Source: Acheta domesticus (Eukaryota; Arthropoda; Insecta; Orthoptera; Gryllidae). From it: a stretch of DNA of 64,000 nt. The first letter of the stretch is position 1; each line of letters begins with the position of its first letter. The notes under the pieces are model-generated. The model did no database searches, was not told the DNA's origin, and saw only the letters and a list, made by a program, of their open reading frames with translations. A program made the position numbers and the translations under genes. Below, piece after piece: positions 20,595 through 30,993 of the stretch. The stretch covers positions 117,678,772 to 117,742,771 of the forward strand of contig JAHLJT010009436.1 of the NCBI GenBank assembly GCA_031308135.1, in the 5' to 3' direction.

Positions 20595-22516
20595 CTGTGA
20601 ATAAAAGAAATCTGTTACATATGTATAATAATGCATTTTCCTATTTTCTTAACATTTTTTATGAAACTATAATACAAAAGAAACTTTTGAGATTTATGCT
20701 TTATAATCACATGTTTACAAAACAATATGATGTAATTACTATTTCAGTTGACACACAACAGGAATCTGAGCTAAAAATGTGTCTTTTTCATAGATAACTC
20801 CTAATTACAAAACCCTATTGCTTAGGAACGAAATCTCAAAGTAGTGGTAACAATTTATTTGCTCCACGAGATTATAATTGGGTCCATAATTGAGGCATCT
20901 ATTGAGGGAGGGGGAGCTAACCAACAACGGTAAGGAAATGAGATAAATTGAGTTTTGCCCTTGGTTTATTTCATCAATTATTTATATAATAAAGGGGATG
21001 TTTTTTTCTTATTATCTTTAAGATATGAAATTTGTTTGCTTTGGGAAACATGAATTTGCAATTCTATAAGTATTTATAGTTTATACACAACCTTAAAGGT
21101 AAGAATTTTTTCATCAATATATCAACTAATTATTTTTTTGATTACTCTGACAGTTTGACTGTATTACTTTCTTGTACTGACCTTACTAAGATATCCATTT
21201 TGTATGCTGCAAAGTCCTAAACTTTGAAAAATTCAAAAAAATATTGTATGATTTTTCATCATCCGTTAGTGAATGGTGTTTGCAATTGAGGTTACACGTT
21301 TCAAGGTATAATGCACATTCACAGACAGGGTAGTGTTTATTCTTAGGTACTGTTTTTCCTGTTGTATCACTAACATTCTTCACTGTTTCACTTCCAACTA
21401 CTTTCTTGTCTTTCCATTTCATTGTATCATGAATGCATTCTCGCTGCTTTCTGAGTTGTCTAAAACATAGACCCAATGATTATTTCGTATTTGTTTTGGG
21501 CAAGTCAAATAATATTGTCGGTCCCATAAGTGTAGTGGACTTGTTTTATCCCTGAAGTTGGCGGTGTTCCTCGCTAGAATGTGAAATTCGGAACAGATCT
21601 ATGTGGTTTCCCCTTCCAGGTAACTCCCCAGCGGAGCACAGTTTGAGCCAGAATTAGCTTCAGACTTCTAACTCTTCTGTGCCTGTGCGTGTGAGAGGAG
21701 AGGATGGGACAAAGGACAAGGAAGGAAAGATCATGTGCTGGCCATAGCCTGTTTGATATGGCATTGCCCTGGCAATCACTGAATATTGATTGGAGAAACA
21801 AAACTACTGATCAAAGCAACCAGTCCGCCTGAATTTTGCTCCAGTCAGCAGTTGAAAATTACCAAGCTATCTTGCTAGGTTTAAAATTCCATCGGGTCTT
21901 GTACTTTAGTCCTTCTTGTCAGAGACACTGCAGTGGGACTTGTTGTTGGCCCTGAACCATCTCATCCAGTCACCTTATTTCCTTATCTTATTTCCTTAAG
22001 TGTAACCTTCATTCTTTGCTGTGTTACCAAGCAGTACTATTGCACAACATGGGATACTTGAAGCCCTTGAAACTGTGATGTCAAATCCTTATTGAATATC
22101 AAATGTCTAATAATACGTTTATACCAGGTCTTTATTGTATCTCACAACCTATGTCTAGAACACCACCTCTTGTTTTGCAATTTGGCAATGCATGAAATAC
22201 CTTCAGCATACCTTTCACTTTTAGCGACCTCTGGCCACGTGCCCTCAGATTTAGGGCAGAGAGAATGTGTCCAATTTTAGTTGGAAAAAAAGAGAATACA
22301 ATTCTGCCACTGCTGCGATTACACTGAAAAGAGTAAATACTTCTCTTGATAAAGGGTGGTCACTTTGAACACACACTCGAAGGCCAGATTTTTTTGTCAT
22401 TTTAAGGAAATTATATTTTATTATTTTTTATTAATTATTTTCAATAATTATTAATTTTCTACTTATTTATATTTTATTAGTAATTTTAATCATTCTATTA
22501 AGATTTTCTTATTTGC
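20595..22516. other. NOL6 intron, left part
   Basis: No gene recognised. The minus-strand frame at 21186-21476 is open for 96 codons but is disrupted in copy 2 and matches no part of NOL6, so it is not called. Holds the left end of the candidate inverted-repeat element listed below. Confidence 0.5.
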
Positions 22517-22520
22517 TTAA

Positions 22521-23500
22521 CCTTTTCAGTGCTATGTTTCTTTAGGGGCAGCGCGTCCCCGCGCTGGGGCAGCCGGTCCGCTTGGGTCGCCTGTGGCCTG
22601 CTTTTTTTTCGGCCGCGCTCCCTTCGCACTGCACGCGGCGCTGGTAGAGCTTTAACCCATTAATGCCCAGCATACCATATATGATACGATAATTTCTGGT
22701 CAAATCAATTTTGCTTCTTTTGCAATACTTTGTTAATTTTAGTTTTTCAGTCAACATAGACATCCTGAACGAAATATATAAGCAACATTTTTCATTCTTG
22801 AATGCCAGATGTTGGTTTAGCCATGATCGCTAAGTCATTGCACATTCCTGGCCAGAGTGTACACATAACTTGGGTTGGTTCGAATCTTCATCTAAAACTT
22901 GCTTAGCTGCTATAAACCTGTGGGTAAGTCGGAGGCAGAGGCCGATGTAAACAAACGGTGGTTGGTCTGCATCATACAATATACATGCAAAATACTCAAT
23001 AACCACCATTTGGCGCTTCGAGAGCGCTCTAGTAGTATAATTTAGCAACATAACAATTGAATAGCACTAAAAGTGACAAAAACCTGCTACCAGAGGTCTG
23101 CAATGGTTACTGTGCAGAACGCGACAACAATGGGCGAGCGTTATGCGAACAGAATCATTCTGGGCAGTAATGTAAATTCTGGGTAAAATGTATCCCACGT
23201 GATGGTTTTCTCCTCCCTCGATGCAGGGACTCGCTGACGAAATCTGCCGGAACACTCCAATAGTGACAAAAAAAAAACTACAGCTAGGTAGTACCTTCGC
23301 ACAGCCGTAGATGTCGTGCCATGTCAGTATCTACTATAGTGCTCCGTATGAATAAATTCAGAAAGCAGATGATATGTCGCGACGGATATATCCGTCTTTA
23401 GCGCTCATGGCACGGCCGACCCGTGCCGGATATATCCAGCATTGGCACTGAGGGCACGAAAGTCTTGCACCGGATATATCCGGCATTAGCGCTTAACAGG
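22521..23500. mobile_element. piggyBac-type non-autonomous element hosting a SINE, copy 1
   Basis: TTAA at 22517-22520 and 23501-23504. The inverted ends are 'ccttttcagtgcta' and 'tagcgcttaacagg' (match except at 3 positions). The right end carries a repeated unit 'ccggatatatccggcattagcgct' (about 23369-23495). A second TTAACCC-type terminus at 22652 ('ttaacccattaatgcccagc') suggests two related elements are nested. The SINE at 22756-22912 lies inside. No transposase. Confidence 0.7.
22756..22912 (+). repeat. tRNA-like SINE, family 1, member 2
   Basis: Second member of the SINE at 16391-16560, diverged by scattered substitutions. The A box 'tggtttagcca' is near 22812-22822 (its last base deviates) and the B box 'ggttcgaatct' is near 22875-22885. 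It lacks the minisatellite tail. Nested in a TTAA element. Confidence 0.65.
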
Positions 23501-23504
23501 TTAA

Positions 23505-24123
23505 TATGCAGATTCCATAAAAGTAATATAATAATAATGCATTATTATTGTTATAACAATGAAGAGCTTAGCGGTAATGTTTCATGAGATATCGTTTTGA
23601 TGTCTCTTTGAGCTGACTCTCGTTAAATAATAATTCTTGTTACTTTGCTGTTAATAAACTGATAAATTAGTCATAATTTTCCCTCACATCTTCAGTATTA
23701 CAGTTTTGTTAGCTACAGTTGGTTTCTTACGCAAACTGGACAGAATAGCTAAAAGAGACATTCTGTTTCCTCGCTCATTCCTCACCCCACCCCACCCCAC
23801 CCACTCCGTACAGCGCGAAAAGATTCCGGCGTGTGAGCCGCATACCTGCCCACCCAAGCTCTTGAATGAGAAAAACATAGAAACAGGAAAGTTGCTGCAG
23901 CTTATGTCCAGACGGTCACCTCTTCCTCTGCTGTCTAGACATGCCAGGGGCGGCTGTCTTGAATGGTGGGAACGATACGCAATTGCCAAAACAAGTTATA
24001 TACACTTATTAAATTTATAGACTAAATAGAAGATGAAAAGAGATTATAAAAGATGAAAAGAGGTTATAGAAGATAAAAAGGGGTTATAGAAAATCTCAAA
24101 AAGTCAAATTTTTTGATTTTGTG
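23505..24123. other. NOL6 intron segment with a C-rich run
   Basis: Positions 23784-23802 hold CCCC-A-CCCC-A-CCCC-A-CCC. On the minus strand, the sense strand of NOL6, this is four G-runs separated by single bases, a classic quadruplex-forming pattern. Overlapping open frames on both strands (23684-24020) are short, have no recognisable domain and are not called. Near 24028-24090 a short 'aagatgaaaagagattata' unit repeats three times. Confidence 0.6.
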
Positions 24124-24272
24124 GGTTAACTCCCTCTCTCACTGGATGCCTCAATTGATATTCTATTCATTGAACTCTTTTTCAAATAATTACCAGTTTA
24201 TATTTACATACTATAGAGTTTCTTCGTAATGTATCATCCTTGCTGGGAACATTCACTTCAATTAAAATTAAG

Positions 24273-24600
24273 CATCCCATTCATATAAATACACTTACAT
24301 AGAATTTGAGAGGAGAAATAAAGGGATAAATGAAGAAAGAGAAAGGTAAAGAGAAAGAAAGAAAGGAAGGTAAAAGAAAAAGAAGGAAAGAAAGAAAGAA
24401 AGAAAAAGAAAGGTAGAAAAAGAAGGTAGAAAAAGAAAGGAAGGAATCCCATTCACATAAATACAATTATACTGAATGTGAGAGGAGAAATAAAGAGACA
24501 AACGAGGAAAGAGAAAGGGAAAAAAGAAAGAAAAAATAAGACAAAAAAGGCAAAAACGAAATAAAAAACAAGGCAGTTGATGGGCTTTGCTTGGGCACAT
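24273..24600. repeat. Duplicated purine-rich tract
   Basis: The unit 'tcccattcatataaatacacttacatagaatttgagaggag' followed by GAAA/GGAA-rich sequence occurs at 24273 and again, slightly diverged, at about 24447. The strand bias (purines on plus) makes long Phe/Ser-rich frames on the minus strand that are not genes. In copy 2 (59657-59940) one internal block is missing. Confidence 0.8.
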
Positions 24601-24762
24601 CAGCCACAAATGCTGTTAAATATTGGTGATCACACTATTAGGAAAAATTGGGGAAATTCCCCACTCACAACTGATCGGCAACTAATTTGAGGGAACAATA
24701 TTTAAATCTATTTGTGTACACTGTTATTATTTCTATGTATTCATACAAATTTATAAACATAC

Positions 24763-24902
24763 CTTCCAAATATCTACAAAGTCAATATGGGCTTGTGCAC
24801 AGAGTTTACACTCTCTTCGTAGTGCTTTTGCCATCTGAAGGCACAAGGCTGCTTTTAATCGCCGTACAGCTTCCAAATTTTGAGGCCATTTTCCACTTAG
24901 CT
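24763..24902 (-). CDS. NOL6: NOL6 exon, copy 1
   Basis: Encodes '(E)LSGKWPQNLEAVRRLKAA', '-LCLQMAKALRRE-' and '-AHIDFVDIWK'. This matches the 'GKWP-D-EAI-R-KAAF---LA-LL' block and the 'VDV-KDGFVFR' junction of NOL6. The acceptor is cactag before AGCTAAG and the donor is GTATGT. The leading AG completes a Glu codon with the single G left by the upstream exon. The exon ends in phase 0 exactly where the next exon starts with Asp. Both copies are identical in length (140 nt) and open. This chain of matched phases is the main proof that the exons are one gene. Confidence 0.92.
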
Positions 24903-25011
24903 CTAGTGTCATTACAGCTAATTAACAAAAAAATACAAATTAAATTCAATTTATTTATTATGAATAAAAGAAAAACACCAACATACTGCATCATTTACAA
25001 TAGTGACTTAC

Positions 25012-25279
25012 CTTCAACTGGTGCATAATAGCGAGGAAGATTTTTACAATTTGAAAAATTCAGTGAATTTTCCAGTTTGTTTGAATCTGTTTTTTTTTCC
25101 TTTCTTTGGACCAGGGGTGGAAAAACATCAGCGAAACGGAATACAGGCGAAATACCTTGAACTGTATTTACAGACAATGTCATATCCGACAGACCTCGTA
25201 ATTGCTTCGTCAGAGTATCAAATGAAGTTATTACAGCTTGAACGGCAGCCTCGCTACCCAGCGTCAGTTGGGAGACAAC
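25012..25279 (-). CDS. NOL6: NOL6 exon, copy 1
   Basis: Encodes 'VVSQLTLGSEAAVQAV', 'SFDTLTKQLRGLSDMTLSVN', 'VQGISPVFRFADVFPPL', then a Lys/Asn-rich linker to 'RYYAPVE'. The 'Y/FD-L-K-LR-L-DLPL-V--VQGI-P--RY--VFPP' pattern is characteristic of the nucleotidyltransferase-like part of NOL6/Utp22. The acceptor is tgtgtag before GTTGTC and the donor is a consensus GTAAGT. It leaves one base (G) that pairs with AG of the next exon. The exon is 268 nt, open and the same length in both copies. Confidence 0.9.
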
Positions 25280-25765
25280 CTACACAAATAATTTGAATTA
25301 AAATTAGGGTTGAAAAAACATAATATTTTTAAAGTTCAGTTGGATTTTACTCAAATAACTATGGGTATCCCATAAAACTGACATGATGAAATTACTATCT
25401 TACATTAATAATGAATAAAAATTGAATAACTTCTACAATAGATTTGCAAAATTGAAGTTTTAATTTCGAATCTAAATTAAATTTATACTGAAACTGAAAA
25501 ACTAATTTTTTAAAAACTGATCTAGAGGTAATAAATAAATTATACAGCAAAACAATAGAATGTGGAACCTATTCTACAGTCTGTATGGTTAAATTACTGA
25601 AAAATGAACACAAAAAGGAAAACTTATTGTCATTTTTTGGCCTCAGATACCCACAAAAATCAAGAAAGCTGCCAATTGAAATCAATTTTGGGAAGAGCAC
25701 TTTGTGTTCCTGTAATTTCAAATTTCCATCTCACTCCTACTACCTGACCCTTAACTAAAACTCAC
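25280..25765. other. NOL6 intron segment, no gene seen
   Basis: AT-rich intronic sequence with no recognisable feature. Confidence 0.5.
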
Positions 25766-25831
25766 TTCAACCACTTCAAGCACAACAAATTTTCCAATAG
25801 CACGAAATTCTTCTGTCATTTCATAGAAACC
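25766..25831 (-). CDS. NOL6: Tentative NOL6 exon, copy 1
   Basis: A 66-nt open segment with acceptor attcaacag and donor GTGAGT encodes 22 residues beginning 'GFYEMTEEFRAIGK' and ending 'VVLEVVE'. It starts and ends in phase 0, as needed to join the exon at 25012-25279, and lies where the preceding NOL6 exon should be. Family similarity is weak and judged by eye only, so it could be a chance open stretch. The copy 2 counterpart has one extra base and is frameshifted. Confidence 0.4.
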
Positions 25832-26272
25832 CTGTTGAATATTAATTTTTTATTACTACTGGGATGCCCTGAAATCTGAAAAAACCTCTTTTGGAAGCAT
25901 ATCTTTCAGAAGTAATGATGCTGAACAGACCCAAGTTTCTAACTTGCTCCATTTGCTAAAATATTGTTATGGAATAAAATGTGTTCAATCATTTAGACCG
26001 GTTTATGGAACATGTTTTATGGAATAAAATGTGTTCAATCATTTAGAACAGTTCTTAATTTCAAATCTGGCCGTCACAAAGGTAATGATTTCATTCTAAC
26101 TGTAAACATTTTAGCTAAATTTTTTAAATTTCCCTGATATTCATATATATCTCATTATTTTCCTTAAATTGTCCGAAATTATGATAAGCTATCACCATTC
26201 GTGTAATCCGATTGGATTAAAATGGGTTTAATAATTTTGACCGGCTTTTCGTCTCATAACTCCTATGTGCGA
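25832..26272. other. Intron segment with a 50-bp-period duplication
   Basis: 'ttatggaataaaatgtgttc...atttaga' (31 bp) occurs at 25967-25997 and again at 26017-26047. Nothing else recognised. Confidence 0.7.
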
Positions 26273-26355
26273 CAGTGTACTGTGTTTCGGTGCAGATCTA
26301 ACTATGACAGTGAAAAGGAATATAGAAATACAAAGAAATTCCTACTGATGATTGC
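26273..26355 (+). pseudogene. THAP-like zinc-finger remnant
   Basis: The plus-strand frame reads 'CTVFRCRSNYDSEKEY' followed by a Lys/Phe stretch. The C-x4-C spacing and 'CRSNYDS' are reminiscent of the start of THAP DNA-binding domains, which occur in P-element-type transposases and host proteins. The rest of the domain (later Cys and His) is not continuous. The copy 2 counterpart starts at 61638. Confidence 0.35.
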
Positions 26356-27190
26356 TATAATTTTGATAAGGATCTTGACAGGGGCAAGCTGATATTGCCA
26401 TCAGAAGTTGTTGTGTATCTTGTAGCACTTGTTTGATATACAATGCAAGAGAACTTAAAAAATATAAATATCAGTTTCTTTCTTCTGGTCACCAGTTGCC
26501 TGAGCTTGTCAAAATAAGTACCATTCTCAAATTTTGAGATCAGACTTGTTATTTTGTAGGTGTAAATGTAGGGGCGTAGCATCCATGGATATGGATGATG
26601 TGTTACATACCCTGACAATATCAACTATTTTATTTTAAAATGATTGTAAATTGTCAATTTGATATTTTCATTTTCTACTACAAAATATTTCATTATATTT
26701 TAAACATTGCGCTGTTGAGAATTCGATTCTTCATAAGGAAGAACGAATCGGTCTGAAATGCCGCCTAGCCTGCGCTGTGAATCAGATACACAGTGACCCA
26801 TTACATTCATAATGCCTACCATGGTGCCTACGAAAAAGCTGTCGTTTTACGAAACTTCATTGTTTGTAAGAGAACGTTTGAAGTTAATTAATGAACATTG
26901 TCGTTTTGCCTAAATTTTATTACCTGTTTTTTAATGCATTTAGCACCTACATATTTGTAGTCAATTAAGTTTAGGGATTGTGCTGATTGAATGCACAAGG
27001 GTATGTGACTATGCAATCCACATCTGTGCCCAGGAATGGCGAGCACCATGCGATCCAAAGTGCCTACATAATTGTGGAGTCGTATTTTTGTGCCGTGGAC
27101 AAATAATAGCATGCGAGAAACAGTTAAAAGTATTTGAAAAAAAATATGAGGGGATATAATTTTATTTAAACAGCCAACACAGGCAATGTT
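26356..27190. other. Intronic or flanking sequence, no gene seen
   Basis: Short open frames on the minus strand (26355-26624, 26888-27196) have no recognisable domain and change between copies. The sequence may be worn parts of the same transposon as the THAP-like and hAT-like remnants. Confidence 0.4.
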
Positions 27191-27640
27191 GAGCAATACG
27201 ACAGTGATATAAGGGAAAATAGGGAAATTCTGTCACACTTCATTCGAGTTGTATGCTTTTTTGGGAGACAAGGGCTTGTATTTTCTAGCCATAATGAAAA
27301 TAGGGGATCATCAAATAGAGAAAATTTCATGGAATATATAAGTGATATATATTCCATTAATATATATCACTTCCATATTCCATTCCATTAAGTGAATATA
27401 TATATTCATGAAATAATGAAATATGATAAAACTGACACGGATGATATGAAAATTCCAGTGTTTCCTACAATCTCGCCAAGAAATTCAGAGACATTGGATT
27501 TCAAGTGTGAGCACGGCAATGTCCCATGAAATTAAAAATGAAATTTCTAAAGCCTCTTTGATTCCGCCATACTGGATGAAACCCTTGATATCAGCAGTAG
27601 AGGACAAATGTCAGCCATTTCTCATTAAGTGTCTGTAAAT
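27191..27640 (+). pseudogene. hAT-type (ZMYM1/ZNF862-like) transposase fragment, copy 1
   Basis: The plus-strand frame from 27191 reads 'EQYDSDIRENREILSHFI', '-CFFGRQGLVFSSHNENRG-' and '-SNRENFMEYI'. This matches the N-terminal conserved block of hAT-like proteins of the ZMYM1/ZNF862 kind ('NR--L---I--I-FLG-Q-LAFRGH-E-----N-GNF-ELL'). A 33-bp AT hairpin (27340-27372) interrupts it. After that, 'LQSRQEIQRHWISSVSTAM' and '-HEIKNEIS-' continue the expected order. Copy 1 has one extra A near 27447; copy 2 is open over 81 codons there. It is a fragment only, without the catalytic core. Confidence 0.55.
27340..27372. repeat. AT-rich hairpin
   Basis: 'aagtgatatatatt' and its exact reverse complement are separated by 'ccatt'. 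It splits the hAT-like reading frame. Present in both copies. Confidence 0.85.
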
Positions 27641-28528
27641 TGATTGATTTCCTCTTTCCTATTATATTTTTATTATAGATCATTGTTTTCCATTTTATAA
27701 ATTGGGTCAATTCTACTGGGTTCAAAATGATATGAATTGGACAATTTTGAAATCATTGGGTTTGAGAGTACTCTTATTATTAAAGTATGAGGACACACAT
27801 TTATATTTTGCTAGGTCGTGAACTAAAGTCAACTTTTTCTAACTTTCAACCAGTAAACTACATGAAGTATGTGAACCATTATTACATTTACTGGATCAGT
27901 TTTTATTTTAAATATACAAATTATTTGTGAGTTCTAATTGATCAAAGTGACAGAAATGGTATTGGTGAATGAGAAATATTTAAATTATAATTAAAGTTTT
28001 AAATTATTTTCTCATTTCTCGAATTACATACCCTAAGCCATACCCTCAGGCTAAGCCACTGTGTAAATGTAAGCAAACTCTTGAATCTAAATTAGTGTCA
28101 ATATTATTAACTTATTCACAAATTTTATTGAATAATTGTGTGTTAAGGGAATGAATGAAGAATAATTCAATCTAAGAATGATCGCAGAAAAGAAAAAGTT
28201 TAAATTCTAGGTTGATTTTTTATGTTCTTGTATTTCTTGGCCCATTTCAATAACACAGTGATGTGTGACTGATTATTTATATATATATATATATTTACGG
28301 CGATACATAATGTGTAATTTGTAAAAGACAGGACGAAAATATTATTTAATTAATATTATATTAAAACAATGCATGTAGAGAGAGACATTCTTATTTAAAA
28401 AGAATAGACAGCCTTGACTTGTTTTGACAAGCAACAAGAGAGAGTTGAACACCGGAGATTGAACCAAGAATGGAAACAAAAAAGATGTCGACTTTGTTAA
28501 CATTAGATGAGATGCGTTTGAGGACATG
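27641..28528. other. Non-coding flank, no gene seen
   Basis: AT-rich, with a short (TA)n near 28277-28293 that is much expanded in copy 2 (about 63631-63685). Confidence 0.6.
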
Positions 28529-28810
28529 AGTCGCAAAAATCAAAACTACTCAAAAAATTCTTATCTAATATATGACAATATATATCACTGGATTTGTCTT
28601 TTTACGCTCGCCATGATAGACTAAAAAAATGTATAGTTCCATTTGAAAAAACAAAGTTACCTCAAATATCTTATAAAATACAAGTGATAAAACAGAAATG
28701 AATTCACATATCCATTAGCCCCATTCCCTCATGCACGTCTGGGAAAAGTGCATTGCAATAACTTCAACCGTTCAAAAGTTACAGGAGGTGCTGTAGTTAC
28801 GTGACTCACC
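28529..28810. mobile_element. Single arm of the foldback element
   Basis: Colinear with the right arm of the element at 9579-10819 (compare 10525-10819): 'agtcgcaaaaat', 'ttacgctcgccatgatagac', 'cttcaaccgttcaaaagtta', ending 'gtgactcacc'. The other arm is missing. It ends in a (TA)n run (28811-28837), consistent with TA target preference or with repeat expansion at the old target site. Copy 2 is cut by the window end. Confidence 0.8.
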
Positions 28811-28837
<27 letters not shown>

Positions 28838-28842
<5 letters not shown>

Positions 28843-29283
28843 ATGGAGTCGAATGCTGTAAATTGGGCGCTTTTATATTTCTCCCTTAATTGTTCTTTCT
28901 GAACAAATATATTCATTTCTTTTGTACGTAATAAACAATTTACATGTTCCTGAAGTGTTTTTATGCTTCTATAATGCAAATTTTTGCCTAAAAATCATTT
29001 TTTCAAATCAACTTTTGAGTGCTTATTGCAGCTCAACCATTCGGAATATCCACCTAGTTTATTAGACAAAATATGCATGTAACTTCACTTGTCACTTCTT
29101 TCATTTTCTCCTTTTTTGTCATAATCGTGAATATATATTCTTCAATTTGCGACCATTTCGTTTTATTTTCAAGCATCTGAGATACCATTTTTTCAGGTGT
29201 AAAATGGGCTTCTCACTTAGACTCTAGAGTTTGCCTTTCAATTCTCCAGGTCTCGCACTCAAAAGGGTATGCTCTGCATCATC
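28838..29283. other. Non-coding, no gene seen
   Basis: AT-rich spacer between the single foldback arm and the TGTA array. Confidence 0.5.
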
Positions 29284-30160
29284 TCTCTGGTGTATGTATT
29301 GTATGTATGTATGTATTGTATGTATGTATTGTATGTATGTATGTATGTATTGTATGTATGTATGTATGTATTGTATGTATGTATGTATGTATTGTATGTA
29401 TGTATGGTATGTATTGTATGTATGTATTGTATGTATGTATGTATGTATTGTATGTATGTATTGTATGTATGTATGTATGTATTGTATGTATGTATGTATG
29501 TATTGTATGTATGTATGTATGTATTGTATTGTATGTATGTATGTATGTATGTATTGTATGTATGTATGTATGTATTGTATGTATGTATGTATGTATTGTA
29601 TGTATGTATGTATGTATGTATTGTATGTATTGTATGTATGTATGTATTGTATGTATGTATGTATGTATTGTATGTATGTATTGTATGTATGTATGTATGT
29701 ATGTATGTATGTATGTATGTATTGTATGTATGTATTGTATGTATGTATGTATTGTATGTATGTATGTATTGTATGTATGTATGTATTGTATGTATGTATG
29801 TATTGTATGTATGTATGTATGTATTGTATGTATGTATGTATGTATTGTATGTATGTATGTATGTATTGTATGTATTGTATGTATGTATGTATTGTATGTA
29901 TGTATTGTGTGTGTGTATGTATTGTGTGTGTGTATGTATTGTGTGTGTGTATGTATTGTGTGTGTGTGTATGTATTGTGTGTGTGTGTATGTATTGTGTG
30001 TGTGTGTATGTATTGTGTGTGTGTATGTATTGTGTGTGTGTATGTATTGTGTGTGTGTATGTATTGTGTGTGTGTCTGTATTGTGTGTGTGTCTGTATTG
30101 TGTGTGTGTCTGTATTGTGTGTGTGTCTGTATTGTGTGTGTGTCTGTATTGTGTGTTATT
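29284..30160. repeat. Long TGTA/TGTG microsatellite array with higher-order structure
   Basis: About 870 bp. The first 620 bp are (TATG)n broken every 9, 13 or 17 bases by TATTG, giving a higher-order repeat. From about 29905 the units become TGTGTGTGTATGTATTG, and from about 30072 TGTGTGTGTCTGTATTG. This is a gradient of three unit types across one array. Long open frames of Tyr/Val/Cys/Met or Thr/His/Ile on both strands are artefacts of the repeat. Confidence 0.97.
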
Positions 30161-30609
30161 TGCATGTGTTTTGATGCAGTGTATAATGAGGGGCAGTTAA
30201 CTGCAATTTTCGTAAACGGAAGGTACTACGACATTGAGTCATGCGAGAAGCATGCGCTCTTCACTCATCCCAACCAGGATTTCATTCTTTCCATTTGTTG
30301 AGCTCCAACTTGTTTTGTCACGGAAGATATTGCTGTAATTCTAAGTTGTGTAAATCTTGAAATTAATTCATGATAACGTTGCAGTTGATTCTCCCTTTTT
30401 TTGATATTTTTTTGAATTATGTTAATTTTTTCTTTGTGTATCAATGTTATTGTCATCAAGTTTTTTTTGTGGTGGTTTCGCTTCAACGCGTATCCAATTG
30501 CATGTTATTCTGTGATCACGACTTTGTGCCTTTTTTTCATTTGGAATCTTCGGATGAGCCACGATCCCACTAAATTCCCCCGAAACCGACAGCACGTTCG
30601 GGGTTACCA
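30161..30609. other. Spacer between two microsatellite arrays
   Basis: Contains about 450 bp of non-repetitive sequence with short open frames on both strands and no recognisable domain. No gene called. Confidence 0.5.
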
Positions 30610-30784
<175 letters not shown>

Positions 30785-30993
30785 AGGAGAGTGACGCTGT
30801 TAACACGCGCTTCGTGTCCGTTTCCTGCGTTTTGCGGACATTCTGACGGTTAACCACCGCTGTTGGAACGGCAGGTATGTGAATTTAATAGTTTAATAGC
30901 CGGCGAGTTCAGAGTGGCTAGTACCAGAGTGGCAGGATTTTAGAGAGGCAAGTGACAGATCCGTAAAAGTGGCTAAAAGAGTCTGTGAGGGGA

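Larger units (their letters stand above)
20888..24156. mobile_element. Candidate 3.3-kb inverted-repeat element
   Basis: The ends 20888-20922 (aattgaggcatctattgagg...) and 24124-24156 (its near complement, ...ctggatgcctcaatt) are imperfect inverted repeats of about 33-35 bp. Copy 2 has a G at one mismatch (ctagtgaggg), which makes the pair better. The TTAA element 22521-23500 and a SINE lie inside and would be later insertions. No transposase and no unambiguous target duplication were seen. Confidence 0.35.
1296..28611 (+). repeat. 27-kb direct duplication, copy 1
   Basis: Near-identical to 36501-64000 in the same orientation. The offset is 35205 at the left end, then 35408 (at 3661), 35399 (at 6061), 35383 (at 9591) and 35389 at the right limit. 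All transposons, exons and microsatellites are shared in the same order. Differences are mainly one-base insertions or deletions, often in homopolymers, plus variable (TA)n length. The copies differ most in their first 1-2 kb, next to the gap in copy 2. Copy 1 lacks about 140 bp near 2383 that copy 2 has at about 37622-37763. Confidence 0.97.

Noticed and set aside
21186..21476. Possible extra NOL6 exon on the minus strand
   Set aside because: The neighbouring exons already join in phase with conserved residues across this intron, and copy 2 does not keep the frame.
23684..24020. Overlapping open frames of about 100 codons on both strands
   Set aside because: No known domain, no splice context fitting NOL6, and copy 2 changes the ends by indels.
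24258..24609. Phe/Ser/Leu-rich membrane-like proteins on the minus strand
   Set aside because: They come from the GAAA/GGAA purine tract; copy 2 has a different length and different frames.
29224..30301. Open frames of 300-356 codons on both strands
   Set aside because: They are generated by the TGTA/TGTG repeat and consist only of Tyr/Val/Cys/Met or Thr/His/Ile/Tyr.
30265..30486. Lys/Gln-rich 73-codon frame
   Set aside because: No recognisable family, and it lies between two microsatellite arrays; insufficient evidence.
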